Source: Arthrobacter burdickii (GTDB lineage: Bacteria > Actinomycetota > Actinomycetes > Actinomycetales > Micrococcaceae). From it: a DNA stretch of 64,000 nt. How positions within the stretch are numbered: position 1 is the first letter of the stretch; every line of letters begins with the position of its first letter. The stretch is from NCBI RefSeq assembly GCF_030433645.1, contig NZ_JAROCG010000001.1, positions 806,001-870,000 on the forward strand. Reading direction: 5' to 3'. A program made the position numbers and the translations under genes. The notes below the pieces were generated by a model that saw only the letters and a list, made by a program, of their open reading frames with translations, searched no databases and was not told the DNA's origin. Below, in pieces: positions 53,406 to 62,595 of this stretch.

Positions 53406-54809
53406 TTGTGGGCTGGGAGGATAGGGGTGGGGGTCAGCGGAGTCTGGCTGTGGCGCTGGGCAAAGCTGGGGGATGAGTTTGTAGTGGCACGACGACGCAC
53501 AGTCACGCGCATGAGGGCCGGTAGCGGCCTTGCGCCGGGAGCCGCGACCCGGACAACGCGGGCAGTGTCGCAGCTCGCAGCTGGGCAAGCTCGCCGACAC
53601 CATGGTTGGGCACCACCTTGGATACGACGGGTGGTCCCATCTCTCGCCCGCCTGTTCGCGGTGCTCCTTCTGCTTGCGCTCTGCGCGTGCAATATCAATC
53701 CCCGGGCTGTTTCCTGCGAGCCTATTGACGGACGGAACCTCGCACCCGAGGACGGGACGTTGATGGGCGTGAACCTCGAGTGGGGTCGGGAGACCCTGGC
53801 TGAGTATTCGGACAAGCTCGGTGAGCGCCCCGCGGTGGCTGTCACCTTCGCGGATTTCCCGCTCGGCGAGGAGGACCCTGGCCTGCTCGCGTCGGCCGCG
53901 GAGCAGTTGCGGCAAAACGGGGGGATGCTCCTGCTGACGCTCGAGCCGATGGAGGGACTGGACGCGGTCACGGAGGACCACGCCGATGAGTTGGCCGGCA
54001 TGCTCGCACGCTTCAATGCCAGCGGAGTCCCGGTCATCGTGCGCTTCGCCCACGAGATGAACGGTTCCTGGTACCCCTGGGGCCAGCAGCCCGCCGAGTA
54101 CATCGCGGCCTTCCGCCGGGTGGCCGACGCCGTCCACCGGATCGCGCCGGGATCGGCGATGATGTGGGCGCCGAACTATGCGGGAGGCTATCCATTCGCG
54201 GGCGGCACCTACGAGTCCCTGCCCGGCACGCCGGGCTTTCCTGGCCAGGACTTCACGGTGCTGGACACGACCGGTGATGGGGTCCTGACACCGTTCGATG
54301 ACCCCTACGCGCCCTACTACCCGGGGGATGACGCCGTGGACTGGGTGGGCATGTCCCTCTACCACTGGGGTAGGACGTACCCGTGGGGTGAGAGCGAGAT
54401 GCCCGAGGAGGGAAAGTTCGCCGACCAGCTCACCGGCACGTACAACGGGACGAACGGGGATGATTCGATGCTGCCGGACTTCTACGCCCAGTACGGGGTC
54501 GGTCACGGCAAGCCCGTCGCCATTCCGGAGACAGCGGCCCTGGTGACCGCTGATATCGGGGACCTGCGGACCTTGAACATCAAGCGTGCCTGGTGGGAAC
54601 AGGTCTTCGACCCCGAGATACCCGAGCGGTTCCCGCAGCTGAAGATGGTCAACTGGTTCGAATGGAACAAGGTCGAACCCGAGGTCGGCGCCGCCGTGGA
54701 CTGGACCGCGGTGGAGGAACCCGCGATCCGGTCCGAGTTCACCGCAGCCCTACCCGACTGGTACCGCTTCGCGAAAGAACCCGACACCTGCGGCGAACCC
54801 CTCGATTGA
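53406..54809 (+). CDS. GH26-type glycoside hydrolase (beta-mannanase-like), exported
   Basis: Up to 467 residues. An anchor/signal helix (VVPSLARLFAVLLLLALCAC) with lipobox-like LCAC is followed by the GH26 domain: MGVNLEWGRETLAEYSDKLG, FAHEMNGSWYPWG with the acid/base Glu, WVGMSLYHWGRTYPWG, and VAIPETAAL with the likely nucleophile Glu. The enzyme would cleave beta-1,4-mannan or a related glycan outside the cell. The start is uncertain: TTG 53406 opens the frame, but ATG 53511 gives a more usual leader length. Confidence 0.82.
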   Translation: MWAGRIGVGVSGVWLWRWAKLGDEFVVARRRTVTRMRAGSGLAPGAATRTTRAVSQLAAGQARRHHGWAPPWIRRVVPSLARLFAVLLLLALCACNINPRAVSCEPIDGRNLAPEDGTLMGVNLEWGRETLAEYSDKLGERPAVAVTFADFPLGEEDPGLLASAAEQLRQNGGMLLLTLEPMEGLDAVTEDHADELAGMLARFNASGVPVIVRFAHEMNGSWYPWGQQPAEYIAAFRRVADAVHRIAPGSAMMWAPNYAGGYPFAGGTYESLPGTPGFPGQDFTVLDTTGDGVLTPFDDPYAPYYPGDDAVDWVGMSLYHWGRTYPWGESEMPEEGKFADQLTGTYNGTNGDDSMLPDFYAQYGVGHGKPVAIPETAALVTADIGDLRTLNIKRAWWEQVFDPEIPERFPQLKMVNWFEWNKVEPEVGAAVDWTAVEEPAIRSEFTAALPDWYRFAKEPDTCGEPLD

Positions 54810-54920
54810 ACCCGAGCAGATGCGCGCGACGGGGGGCGAACTGATTGTCACTCTGGCGCTTCCATGCCCTGAATGGAACACTGCTCCTGTCACCGCAGGA
54901 CCAGTGGAGGAGCGCGGATC

Positions 54921-55559
54921 ATGAAGCCGGACGAGATAGCGGCGGCTGTGAAGACCGAACGGCATGACCTGTGTGACTTCCTGGAAGACCTCGACGACGC
55001 CGAATGGGCCATGCCCTCCCTGTGTCCTGCCTGGAACGTACGGGAAGTTGTAGCTCATCTGACAATCCCGACCAGGGCTTCGGTCGGCTTCCTCGCCGCT
55101 GCAGCGATCAAAGCCCGCGGCAACTTCAACCGGATGGTCGCGAACACCGCGCGCGACCGTGCGGCGAGGTTCACCGCTGCAGAACTCGTTCAGCAGCTGC
55201 GCGAGAGCGCCCAGTCGTCCCGGCGCATTCCGGGCAGTGGTCCTATGGACCCGTTGATGGACCTGCTCGTGCACGGCCAGGACATCGCACGCCCGCTCGA
55301 CCGGCGCCACCCTGTGCGCCTCGACGTGGCCGTCCCGGTCCTGGCCTATGTCGTGACGAACCGGTTGCTCGGCGCCCCCGAGCGCCTTGATGGACTCAAG
55401 CTCGTCGCGACCGATGTGCGCTGGTCATTCGGGGAGGGACCTCAGGTGCGAGGACGCGTCAAGGATCTGCTGCTCGTCGCCTCCGGCCGTCCGGCCGGGC
55501 TCGAGCACGTGACGGGCTCCGGGGTGGAACGCCTGACCGGGATTCTCGGAAGCACATGA
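54921..55559 (+). CDS. DinB-like / mycothiol maleylpyruvate isomerase family protein
   Basis: 212 residues. ERHDLCDFLEDLDDAEWAMPSLCPAWNVREVVAHLT is, in parts, the typical opening of actinobacterial maleylpyruvate-isomerase-fold proteins (TIGR03083 type). A metal-binding helix bundle with VHGQDIARPL follows. These often use mycothiol as a thiol cofactor. Substrate unknown. ATG 54921 has GGAGGAG upstream. Confidence 0.82.
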   Translation: MKPDEIAAAVKTERHDLCDFLEDLDDAEWAMPSLCPAWNVREVVAHLTIPTRASVGFLAAAAIKARGNFNRMVANTARDRAARFTAAELVQQLRESAQSSRRIPGSGPMDPLMDLLVHGQDIARPLDRRHPVRLDVAVPVLAYVVTNRLLGAPERLDGLKLVATDVRWSFGEGPQVRGRVKDLLLVASGRPAGLEHVTGSGVERLTGILGST

Positions 55560-55680
55560 TCTGCGGACTGCAACGCGACAGCTGTCGTTGACCGGTCGGG
55601 GGAGGAAGCGGCGGTGCCGAATCCGTGGCTCGACGCAGCACCCGTCATCGAGGTCGCGCCGACGCGCGCGGAAGGCGCAC

Positions 55681-57294
55681 CTACTGGTCGACGGCGGCGC
55701 CGATCGGCTCGAGGATGACGTCGGGGAAGTCCTTCTTGAAGTGCCCCACCTTCCACTTGTCACCGAAGACGGCCACGATCTCGCCGTCGGACCGGAACAT
55801 GATCTCGCCACCGCGGAAGGTCTGGGGCACGCCCTGGCTCTCGGGTGCAACGCGCATCGCGAGCGTGTAGGACAGGTTGTCGAGCGACGTCGGCGCGTTG
55901 AACTCGGTGCCGAGCCGTTCGGCAGCGACCTCGAACTGCAGGGCTCCGACGGCGGCGAGGACGGGCGCTTGGTCACCTCGGAGGTCCGAGCGCAGCACCT
56001 GCACCACGCCCTCGTGCTCGAGCTGCTCGATGCCACGGCGGAACTGCTTGTACCGCCCGGGATCCTTGGCCCGTGCGACGGCGAACAGCTCGGGTGAGAA
56101 GCGCGGGATGTCGGGGAACTGCACGGGCTGCTCGGCGAACAGGCTGTCGCCCACGCGGAGGCTCGTCGCGTTCACGAGGCCGACGACGTCGCCCGGCCAG
56201 GCGGTGTCCACCACTTCGCGGCTGCGGCCGAGGACACGGTGCGCGTACTTCGTGGCGAACGGCTTGCCGGTGCGCTGGTTGGTGATGACCATGCCGCGCT
56301 CGAACGTACCCGAGCAGATGCGGAGGTAGGCGATGTGGTCACGGTGCGCGCTGTCCTGGCCGGCCTGCACCTTGAAGACGAAGCCGGACATCGGCGCGTC
56401 GATGGGCCTCGGCTCGTCCTCCTTCGAGGGGCGCGGGCTCGGTGAGGGAGCAACATCCACGAGGATGTCGAGGAGCTGCGAGACGCCGAAGTTCTTGGCC
56501 GCCGCAGCGAAGAGGACCGGCGTCTGCCGCGCGGCCTCGAACTCCTCGCGATCGAACGAACCGTTCGAGGACTCGACGAGGCCGGATTCCTCGCGCGCGT
56601 CCAGCCAGGCGCCGGCGTCACGGGAATCGAGGGCGTCGATGTCGATGTCCGTCTCCTCGGCGGCGTGCGCTCCCGCCTCGACGGCCTCGAGCGCGATGGC
56701 CCGCCGTGCGCGCAGGTCCAGCAGTCCCTGGAAGTCACCGGCGATCCCGGCCGGCCATGTCAGGGGAACGGGTGTCATTCCGGTGCGCTCGCCGACGTCG
56801 TCGATCAGGCCGAGGGCGTCCAGGCCCGGCCGGTCCCACTTGTTGATCACCGTGATGATCGGGATGTTGCGCTGCTTGCAGACGGCCAGCAGTTTCACGG
56901 TCTGGGGCTCGAACCCCTTCGCGGCATCGATCAGCATGACGGCGGAATCGACGGCGGCGAGGACACGGTAGGTGTCCTCGGAGAAGTCCGCGTGGCCCGG
57001 GGTGTCGACGACGTTGAGGATGGTGTCGCGATAGGTCAGCTGGAGTGCGGCCGAGCTGATCGAGATGCCACGCTCCTGCTCGATGCCCATCCAGTCGGAC
57101 ACGGTGGCATGGCGGCTCGACTTGCCGTGGGTCACGCCGGCGTCCTGGATGGCGCGGGCGAGGAGGGCCAGGGCTTCCGTGAGGGTGGACTTCCCGGCGT
57201 CAGGGTGGGAGATGACGGCGAAGGTACGACGGCGTCCGGCCTCGCGGCGGACGGCGTCGGCGTCGAGGACGGGGGATTCGGTTAACAGGACCAC
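55681..57294 (-). CDS. prfC: Peptide chain release factor 3
   Basis: 537 residues. GTPase motifs SHPDAGKST, the switch segment ERGISISSAALQL, DTPGHADF and NKWD are RF3-specific in wording. Domain 2 (FVFKVQAGQD) and domain 3 (LQFEVAAERL) follow. RF3 frees RF1/RF2 from the ribosome after termination. The frame opens at GTG 57294, but GGAGG abuts it too closely, so the start may be slightly wrong. Many Actinobacteria lack prfC, though Arthrobacter relatives have it. Confidence 0.93.
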   Translation of the reverse strand: MVLLTESPVLDADAVRREAGRRRTFAVISHPDAGKSTLTEALALLARAIQDAGVTHGKSSRHATVSDWMGIEQERGISISSAALQLTYRDTILNVVDTPGHADFSEDTYRVLAAVDSAVMLIDAAKGFEPQTVKLLAVCKQRNIPIITVINKWDRPGLDALGLIDDVGERTGMTPVPLTWPAGIAGDFQGLLDLRARRAIALEAVEAGAHAAEETDIDIDALDSRDAGAWLDAREESGLVESSNGSFDREEFEAARQTPVLFAAAAKNFGVSQLLDILVDVAPSPSPRPSKEDEPRPIDAPMSGFVFKVQAGQDSAHRDHIAYLRICSGTFERGMVITNQRTGKPFATKYAHRVLGRSREVVDTAWPGDVVGLVNATSLRVGDSLFAEQPVQFPDIPRFSPELFAVARAKDPGRYKQFRRGIEQLEHEGVVQVLRSDLRGDQAPVLAAVGALQFEVAAERLGTEFNAPTSLDNLSYTLAMRVAPESQGVPQTFRGGEIMFRSDGEIVAVFGDKWKVGHFKKDFPDVILEPIGAAVDQ

Positions 57295-57420
57295 TCCTCC
57301 ATTGTCCCCGATCCCGGAGCGGCACCTCGCGGGCGGGCCCGGTGTTCGCTGTGCGCGTGGGCCCGGGGTCTACCCTAGGAGGCAGATTCCTGCACGCGGC
57401 TACTGGGAGGACGTGGAGTC

Positions 57421-58677
57421 ATGACTGATCAGGCATCCGGACGACGGACGGCGCGGGGCTCGGAGCACACTGATCTGCTCTCGCAGTACGGGCTGGGCAT
57501 GGCCCTGGGCGAAGCGTCCCCCGTCGGGTCCATGCCGCGGCCTGCCGCTCCCGCGAACGCCCCCGCCGCCCTGCAGAACCTCGTGGCCCTGGCCGTCCAG
57601 CTCTGCAACGCCCGGTACGGCGCCATCAACGTGATCACGGAGGACGAGTTCCACCAGATCGCCGCCAAGGGACTCGAACCCCTCATGTGCGCCCGGGAGG
57701 ATTCGCTGTGCGGGCAGGTCTTCAAGTACGGCCACACCGTGGTGGTCGCGGACTGCACCGAGGACCCCCGCTTCCGGTCGAATCCCTTCGTCGACGGCCG
57801 CTTCGGTGCCGTCCGGTTCTATGCCACCACCCCGCTCCTGACGCAGGACGGCGTACCGCTCGGCACCCTCTGCATCTTCGACGAGAAGCCCGGGAACCTG
57901 ACCGACCAGCAGGCCGCGGGGCTCGAGACGCTGGCCGCGCAGGTCGTCGACGTCCTCGACCTCCAGCTGCGCACACGTCAGCTGGATGCCACGGTGTCCG
58001 AGCTGCAGCGCAGCAACGAACTGCTGGGCGAATTCGCCGGCCGGATCAGCCATGACCTGCGGGGACCGCTGACCAACGTCGTCGGCCTCGCGGAGCTCGC
58101 CGAGGATGAGCCGGCGCTCCAGGAAGGCCCGGCGGGCACGTACTTCAAGCGCATCGGCGCGAGCGCCCTCCGGATGTCCTCCATGGTCGAGAACCTGCTC
58201 GGCTACTCGCGCGTGGGCGGCACGGCGCACCTCGAGACCGTCTCCCTCGCCGAAGCCGTCGCGGCCGCCGTCGACGATCTGGGGCACCACGTCGACGGCG
58301 TGGAGATCACGGTCGGGGACTTCCACGGTCACGCCGACCGCGAGCAGCTCCGGGTCCTCATCCAGAACCTGGTGGCCAACGCCGTGGCCTATGCGCGTCC
58401 GGGTGTCCCGTCGGAAGTGCACATCACGGGCACCGGCATTGCGGAGTTCTGGCGCCTCGACGTCGCCGATAACGGGAAGGGCATCCCGCCCGAGGAGTAC
58501 GACCGCGTGCTCGAGCCGCTGGTGCGGCTCGGACGGGAGGGCGATCCGTCCGGTACCGGGATAGGACTGGCGACGTGCGTGCGCATCGCGCAGGCGCACG
58601 GCGGGCGCCTGGGCTTCGACCAGACTCCCGGGGGCGGGCTCACCGTGCGGGTCTGGTTCGGGTCGAGCCCGGCCTGA
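57421..58677 (+). CDS. GAF-domain sensor histidine kinase
   Basis: 418 residues, no membrane helix. GAF domain ~45-185 (CARED, DSLCGQVFKYGHTVVVADC, DPRFRSNPFV, PLGTLCIFDEKP), then the DHp box SHDLRGPLTNVVGLAEL with the phosphorylated His at about 212. The ATP domain has NLVANAVAY, VADNGKGIPP and SGTGIGLATC. It is cytoplasmic and would phosphorylate an unlinked response regulator; none is adjacent. GAF wording matches the GAF protein at 6563. Confidence 0.9.
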   Translation: MTDQASGRRTARGSEHTDLLSQYGLGMALGEASPVGSMPRPAAPANAPAALQNLVALAVQLCNARYGAINVITEDEFHQIAAKGLEPLMCAREDSLCGQVFKYGHTVVVADCTEDPRFRSNPFVDGRFGAVRFYATTPLLTQDGVPLGTLCIFDEKPGNLTDQQAAGLETLAAQVVDVLDLQLRTRQLDATVSELQRSNELLGEFAGRISHDLRGPLTNVVGLAELAEDEPALQEGPAGTYFKRIGASALRMSSMVENLLGYSRVGGTAHLETVSLAEAVAAAVDDLGHHVDGVEITVGDFHGHADREQLRVLIQNLVANAVAYARPGVPSEVHITGTGIAEFWRLDVADNGKGIPPEEYDRVLEPLVRLGREGDPSGTGIGLATCVRIAQAHGGRLGFDQTPGGGLTVRVWFGSSPA

Positions 58678-58746
58678 CGGCCTTCGCCGGGGCGACGCGT
58701 CATGCGCCCTCCGCCGACGCGGGTCGTCGAATATGACGCACCGGGT

Positions 58747-58786
58747 CACGGTCGTTTTGACCGTGTTCGATGCTGTCGCCTAGCGT
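58747..58786 (+). promoter_or_regulatory. Promoter and palindrome upstream of the methionine operon
   Basis: CACGGTC (58747-58753) faces GACCGTG (58759-58765) across 5 bases. A TTGACC -35 (58757-58762) overlaps its right arm and TAGCGT (58781-58786) is a -10 at 18-base spacing. It could be a repressor site or, less likely, a terminator for the kinase gene. Confidence 0.45.
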
Positions 58787-58793
58787 TCCCAGA

Positions 58794-58900
58794 AGAATCA
58801 AGAGTTCCAGCCATGGGCCCTGGCCGGTTGGACAGCAACCCTCTCCCGTAGTGGGGTGCTCCAGGTGAAGATTCGGCCGCCGGGATACTCCGGACGGCAA
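58794..58900 (+). ncRNA. SAM riboswitch, SAM-IV-like, upstream of metQNI
   Basis: P1 is GAATC (58795-58799) with GATTC (58870-58874). Inside are conserved SAM-I/IV core elements: AGAGTTCCAGCC, GACAGCAACCCTC, GTGGGGTGCTCC and AGGTGA. A hairpin with CCGG/CCGG (about 58877-58900) lies just 3' of P1, the feature that separates SAM-IV from SAM-I. It sits 200 bases before metQ and within the 430-base gene-free stretch 58678-59107. The remaining 58901-59107 shows CCGCTGAGCCG repeated twice (from about 59059) and no clear terminator, so the switching mechanism is open. Confidence 0.85.
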
Positions 58901-59107
58901 GTACGGCGATTCCCGCGGCGCTTCTTCGAGGCCCTGCCGGAGAACGCCCGCAGCATCCAGTGAGCGAGCATGTCAGTCCAGTAGAACCACGTCCGAGCAG
59001 CCTGAGCTGTCCGTCAGTACTGCTGCGCGACTGCTGGGTGCTTCTGTCCCGATTCCCCTGCCGCTGAGCCGTCCGCTGAGCCGGTACCCGTCCGAAGGAA
59101 ACAAAAT

Positions 59108-59992
59108 ATGATCAACTCCCGCAAGCTCCTGGCCGTCGCCGTCGTCCCGTTCCTCGCCTTCACTGTTGCCTGTGGCTCCTCGGAGGCCTCCGAGGGAGGC
59201 AACGAGACCGTCCGCCTGGGAGTCGTGGGTGCGAGCGACCCGGAGTGGGCCGCGTTGACCGATGCGGCCGCCGAGGAAGGCATCGACCTCGAGGTGGTCG
59301 ACTTCGCCGAGTACACGCAGCCCAACCCTGCGCTCACGGAAGGCGAGCTGGACCTCAACCAGTTCCAGCACCTCGTCTACCTCGCCCGCTACAACGTCTC
59401 CAGCGGCGAGGATCTCACTCCTGTGGGATCGACCGCCATCTACCCGCTGGGTCTCTACTCCACGAAGTACAAGTCGGTGGAGGAGATCCCCGAGGGGTCG
59501 ACCGTCGCCGTGCCGAACGACGAGAGCAACCTCGCGCGCGGCCTGCTCGTCCTCCAGTCCGCCGGCCTCGTCACCCTCAAGGACGGCGGCAGCGCCTTCT
59601 CCACCATCGACGACGTCGACGAGGCGGCATCCAAGGTGACCGTCACGACCCTCGAGGCATCACTGACGCCGACCTCCCTTCCGGACGTCGCCGCTGCGAT
59701 CATCAACAACGACTTCGTGCAGGACGCCGGCCTGAACTTCGATGACGCCATCGCCCAGGATGACCCGACCGATCCGGCCGCCGCCGCCTACGTCAACATC
59801 TTCGCCTCGCGCGCCGGTGAGGAGAACAACGAGACCTATCAGAAGCTGGTGAGCATCTACCAGGAGAACCAGGAAGTCCTCGACGCCGTGCAGGAGACCT
59901 CGGGCGGAACCGCCGAGTTCCTGAAGGTGCCTGTGGAGGAGCTGAAGACGTCCCTCGACACCGTCGAGGAAGACACCCGCGCCCAGGGCTGA
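59108..59992 (+). CDS. metQ: D-methionine ABC transporter substrate-binding lipoprotein
   Basis: 294 residues. Signal peptide with lipobox TVAC, then VRLGVVGASDPEWAAL; QFQHLVYLARYN, GLYSTKYKSVEEIPEGSTVA and NDESNLARGLLVL are NlpA/MetQ hallmarks, along with the late VNIFASRAGEENNETYQKL. It binds methionine for import. Behind a SAM riboswitch and first of three genes. Start 59108 with GAAGGAA. Confidence 0.92.
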   Translation: MINSRKLLAVAVVPFLAFTVACGSSEASEGGNETVRLGVVGASDPEWAALTDAAAEEGIDLEVVDFAEYTQPNPALTEGELDLNQFQHLVYLARYNVSSGEDLTPVGSTAIYPLGLYSTKYKSVEEIPEGSTVAVPNDESNLARGLLVLQSAGLVTLKDGGSAFSTIDDVDEAASKVTVTTLEASLTPTSLPDVAAAIINNDFVQDAGLNFDDAIAQDDPTDPAAAAYVNIFASRAGEENNETYQKLVSIYQENQEVLDAVQETSGGTAEFLKVPVEELKTSLDTVEEDTRAQG

Positions 59993-60007
59993 TCAGCCTT
60001 CTCTTCC

Positions 60008-60044
60008 GCGTGTGGCCGACCGGTGATCCTGGCCGGCCACACGC
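60008..60044. repeat. Intercistronic hairpin between metQ and metN
   Basis: GCGTGTGGCC (60008-60017) pairs with GGCCACACGC (60035-60044). Inner CCGG pairing strengthens it. It begins 15 bases after the metQ stop and 20 bases before metN, as in the sugar operon at 25396, and may stabilise the metQ message. Confidence 0.7.
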
Positions 60045-60064
60045 ATCCCTCAGCTAGGAACACG

Positions 60065-61093
60065 ATGCCACTCATCTCACTGCGGAACGTCACGAAGAGC
60101 TTCCCCCCGGGACGCCGCGGCGAACCGCTCGTCCATGCCATCGACAACGTCAGCCTCGACATCGAGGCGGGGGAGATCTACGGCATCATCGGTTACTCGG
60201 GGGCAGGGAAGAGTACCCTCGTCCGTCTGATCAACGCCCTCGAGAAGGCGACCAGCGGCGACATCATCGTCGACGGGCACCAAGTCACGAACGTCCCGGA
60301 CCGCCAGCTGCGCACACTGCGCCTGGACATCGGCATGATCTTCCAGCAGTTCAACCTCTTCAGCGCCAAGACGGTCTGGAACAACGTGGCCTACCCCCTG
60401 CGGGTCGCGGGCAGGACCAGGGACGAGATCCAGGCCCGCGTGACCGAACTCCTCGACTTCGTGGGACTCGCGGACAAGGCATCGAACTACCCGGAACAGC
60501 TCTCCGGCGGCCAGAAGCAACGCGTCGGCATCGCCCGCGCCCTGGCGACCTCACCCAAGATCCTCCTCGCGGACGAGGCCACCTCGGCACTCGATCCCGA
60601 GACCACCCACGAAGTACTCCGCCTCCTGCGCCGGGTCAATGAGGAACTCGGCATCACCATCGTGGTGATCACGCATGAGATGGACGTCATCCAGACGCTT
60701 GCGACCAAGGTGGCCGTCATGGACAGCGGACGGATCGTGGAGCAGGGCGATGTCTTCGACGTGTTCTCCAACCCCCGTGAAGCATCGTCGCAACGGTTCG
60801 TCTCCACCGTGGTCCGCGGCATCCCCGCACCTGATGAACTGGCAGCACTGCGGGAGAGGCACCGAGGACGGATCGTCACCTTCTCCTTCCGCGACGGCGA
60901 CTCGTCGCAGGCATCCGTGTTCCTCGAACTGGCCGCTGCCGGCATCGAGTTCGAACTGATCTACGGCGGCATCAACGACATCCGGGGCCGCGCCTTCGGG
61001 CACCTCACCCTCGCGCTCACCGGGGCGGACAGCGTCATCGACACGACCCTGCACCACATGGCCGGCCGTATCACCGTGAAGGAACTCGCCTGA
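60065..61093 (+). CDS. metN: Methionine ABC transporter ATP-binding protein
   Basis: 342 residues. Walker A GYSGAGKST, Q-loop IFQQFNLF, signature LSGGQKQRVGIARAL and Walker B ILLADEATSALDPET are MetN wording. A C-terminal NIL domain (~265-340; TFSFRDGDSSQASVF, YGGINDIRGRAFGHL) is the methionine-sensing domain that inhibits transport when methionine is high. One-base overlap with metI. Confidence 0.94.
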   Translation: MPLISLRNVTKSFPPGRRGEPLVHAIDNVSLDIEAGEIYGIIGYSGAGKSTLVRLINALEKATSGDIIVDGHQVTNVPDRQLRTLRLDIGMIFQQFNLFSAKTVWNNVAYPLRVAGRTRDEIQARVTELLDFVGLADKASNYPEQLSGGQKQRVGIARALATSPKILLADEATSALDPETTHEVLRLLRRVNEELGITIVVITHEMDVIQTLATKVAVMDSGRIVEQGDVFDVFSNPREASSQRFVSTVVRGIPAPDELAALRERHRGRIVTFSFRDGDSSQASVFLELAAAGIEFELIYGGINDIRGRAFGHLTLALTGADSVIDTTLHHMAGRITVKELA

Positions 61094-61752
61094 TGGAAGA
61101 CCTCATTCCCCTGACACCCCAGCTGTGGGAAGCCACCTACGAGACCCTGTACATCGTGGGCCTCAGTCTCCTCTTCGGAGGCCTCGGAGGGCTCCTGCTG
61201 GGCATCGGTCTCTACACCACCCGGGCCGGCAGCATCCTCGGCAACCGGGCCGTGTTCGGCACCCTGAACATCATCGTGAACATCTTCCGGCCGATCCCGT
61301 TCATCATCTTCCTCGCCGCAGCTCAACCCCTCGCCCGCGCCGTCACGGGAACCGGCATCGGCAACAGTGCCATCATCTTCACCCTGTCCCTCGCGGCAGC
61401 ATTCGGCATCAGCCGCATCGTCGAGCAGAACCTGCTGACCGTCCAGCCCGGGGTCATCGAGGCTGCGCGCTCGGTCGGCGCAGGACGACTGCGCATCATC
61501 CTGACGATCCTCATCCCCGAGGCTCTCGGCCCACTGATCCTCGGATTCACCTTCATCTTCGTAGCCCTCGTCGACATGTCGGCCGTGGCCGGATACGTCG
61601 GCGGCGGCGGCCTCGGTAACTTCGCGATCCAGTACGGCTACCGGCAGTTCAACCCCGTCGTCACCTGGGCGGCGGTCATCGTGATCATCCTGCTCGTCCA
61701 GGCCGTCCAGCTGCTCGGCAACGTCCTGGCACGCAAGGTCCTCCGCCGCTAG
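61093..61752 (+). CDS. metI: Methionine ABC transporter permease
   Basis: 219 residues with five hydrophobic helices. TLYIVGLSLLFGGLGGLLLG, FRPIPFIIFLAAAQPLAR and the EAA loop EAARSVGAGRLRIILTILIP are MetI features. Works with MetN and MetQ. TGATG overlap with metN. Confidence 0.92.
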   Translation: MEDLIPLTPQLWEATYETLYIVGLSLLFGGLGGLLLGIGLYTTRAGSILGNRAVFGTLNIIVNIFRPIPFIIFLAAAQPLARAVTGTGIGNSAIIFTLSLAAAFGISRIVEQNLLTVQPGVIEAARSVGAGRLRIILTILIPEALGPLILGFTFIFVALVDMSAVAGYVGGGGLGNFAIQYGYRQFNPVVTWAAVIVIILLVQAVQLLGNVLARKVLRR

Positions 61753-61856
61753 CCCGTTCGGATCCGGCCTCGAACGGCCGACGCCGGATGACCGACGCTG
61801 GATGGCGCGACCATCCGCCGGCCCGCTCGGTCATCCGGGCGGGCCTTCCGCGTTGT

Positions 61857-62564
61857 TCATCGTGCGCGGTTGGCGGCTGACCTGCCGAGCGGCAGGAGGA
61901 AGCCGGCCGCTACCAGCCAGAGGAGCCCGCCGAACCGCCCGATGGGAAGCAGGAACTGGACCGGCTCGATGGTCATCGAGAGGAAGCTCAGTTCGGACAG
62001 CGCAGCGATCACGAGGCCCGCCCATGCGAGCCACCGCGGCAGGAGCCCGAGGACGAGCGCCGGGACGGCGATGCCTGCGACGAGGAGCCCCAGGCCGACC
62101 ACGTATCCCACCCCGCCGGCGATGAATGCGAGCAACGACAGCGCATGGGTGAGGGGGACATCGGTGGTGATCTCCGGGCGGCTGAGCACCCAGCTCACGA
62201 ACGCCGAGAGCATGAGGAAACCAGCTGCCGTGATGCCGCCGAACAGTCCTATGCCCGGTCCGGCGACCCGGACGCCGAGGCGCAGCTGCCGGGCGTAGAC
62301 GGTGGCCGCGTAGATGCCCAGCGGCACAGCTGATCCGAACTGCATCATGCTCGCGAGCCGCACGGCTCCGGGGTTCTCCTGGAAGTACGCGGCGACCTGC
62401 GTCGACGTGGAGAACGGAGAGACGAACGGATGGCCGCCGGTGAGGATCGTGCTCATCACCAGGCCCCCGAGGGTGAGGCCGAGGCTCACCACCGCCAGGA
62501 TGCCCAGCGGGGGCCCGCCGGAACTGGCAGTGCGGCTGGTGCGAGGAAGGGCGGTATCAGTCAT
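61857..62564 (-). CDS. Membrane protein, DUF4386-like
   Basis: 235 residues with about seven hydrophobic helices (ILAVVSLGLTLGGLVMSTIL near the start; LLAFIAGGVGYVVGLGLLVAG; FGGLLWLVAAGFLLPLGRS at the end). PFSTSTQVAAYFQENP in the first loop resembles DUF4386-type proteins. Start 62564 has AGGAG. It is divergent from the MarR gene with a shared palindrome, so MarR is the likely controller. Confidence 0.7.
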   Translation of the reverse strand: MTDTALPRTSRTASSGGPPLGILAVVSLGLTLGGLVMSTILTGGHPFVSPFSTSTQVAAYFQENPGAVRLASMMQFGSAVPLGIYAATVYARQLRLGVRVAGPGIGLFGGITAAGFLMLSAFVSWVLSRPEITTDVPLTHALSLLAFIAGGVGYVVGLGLLVAGIAVPALVLGLLPRWLAWAGLVIAALSELSFLSMTIEPVQFLLPIGRFGGLLWLVAAGFLLPLGRSAANRAR

Positions 62565-62595
62565 GATCACTCCTCGGAAGAGGTGTATTACAAAA

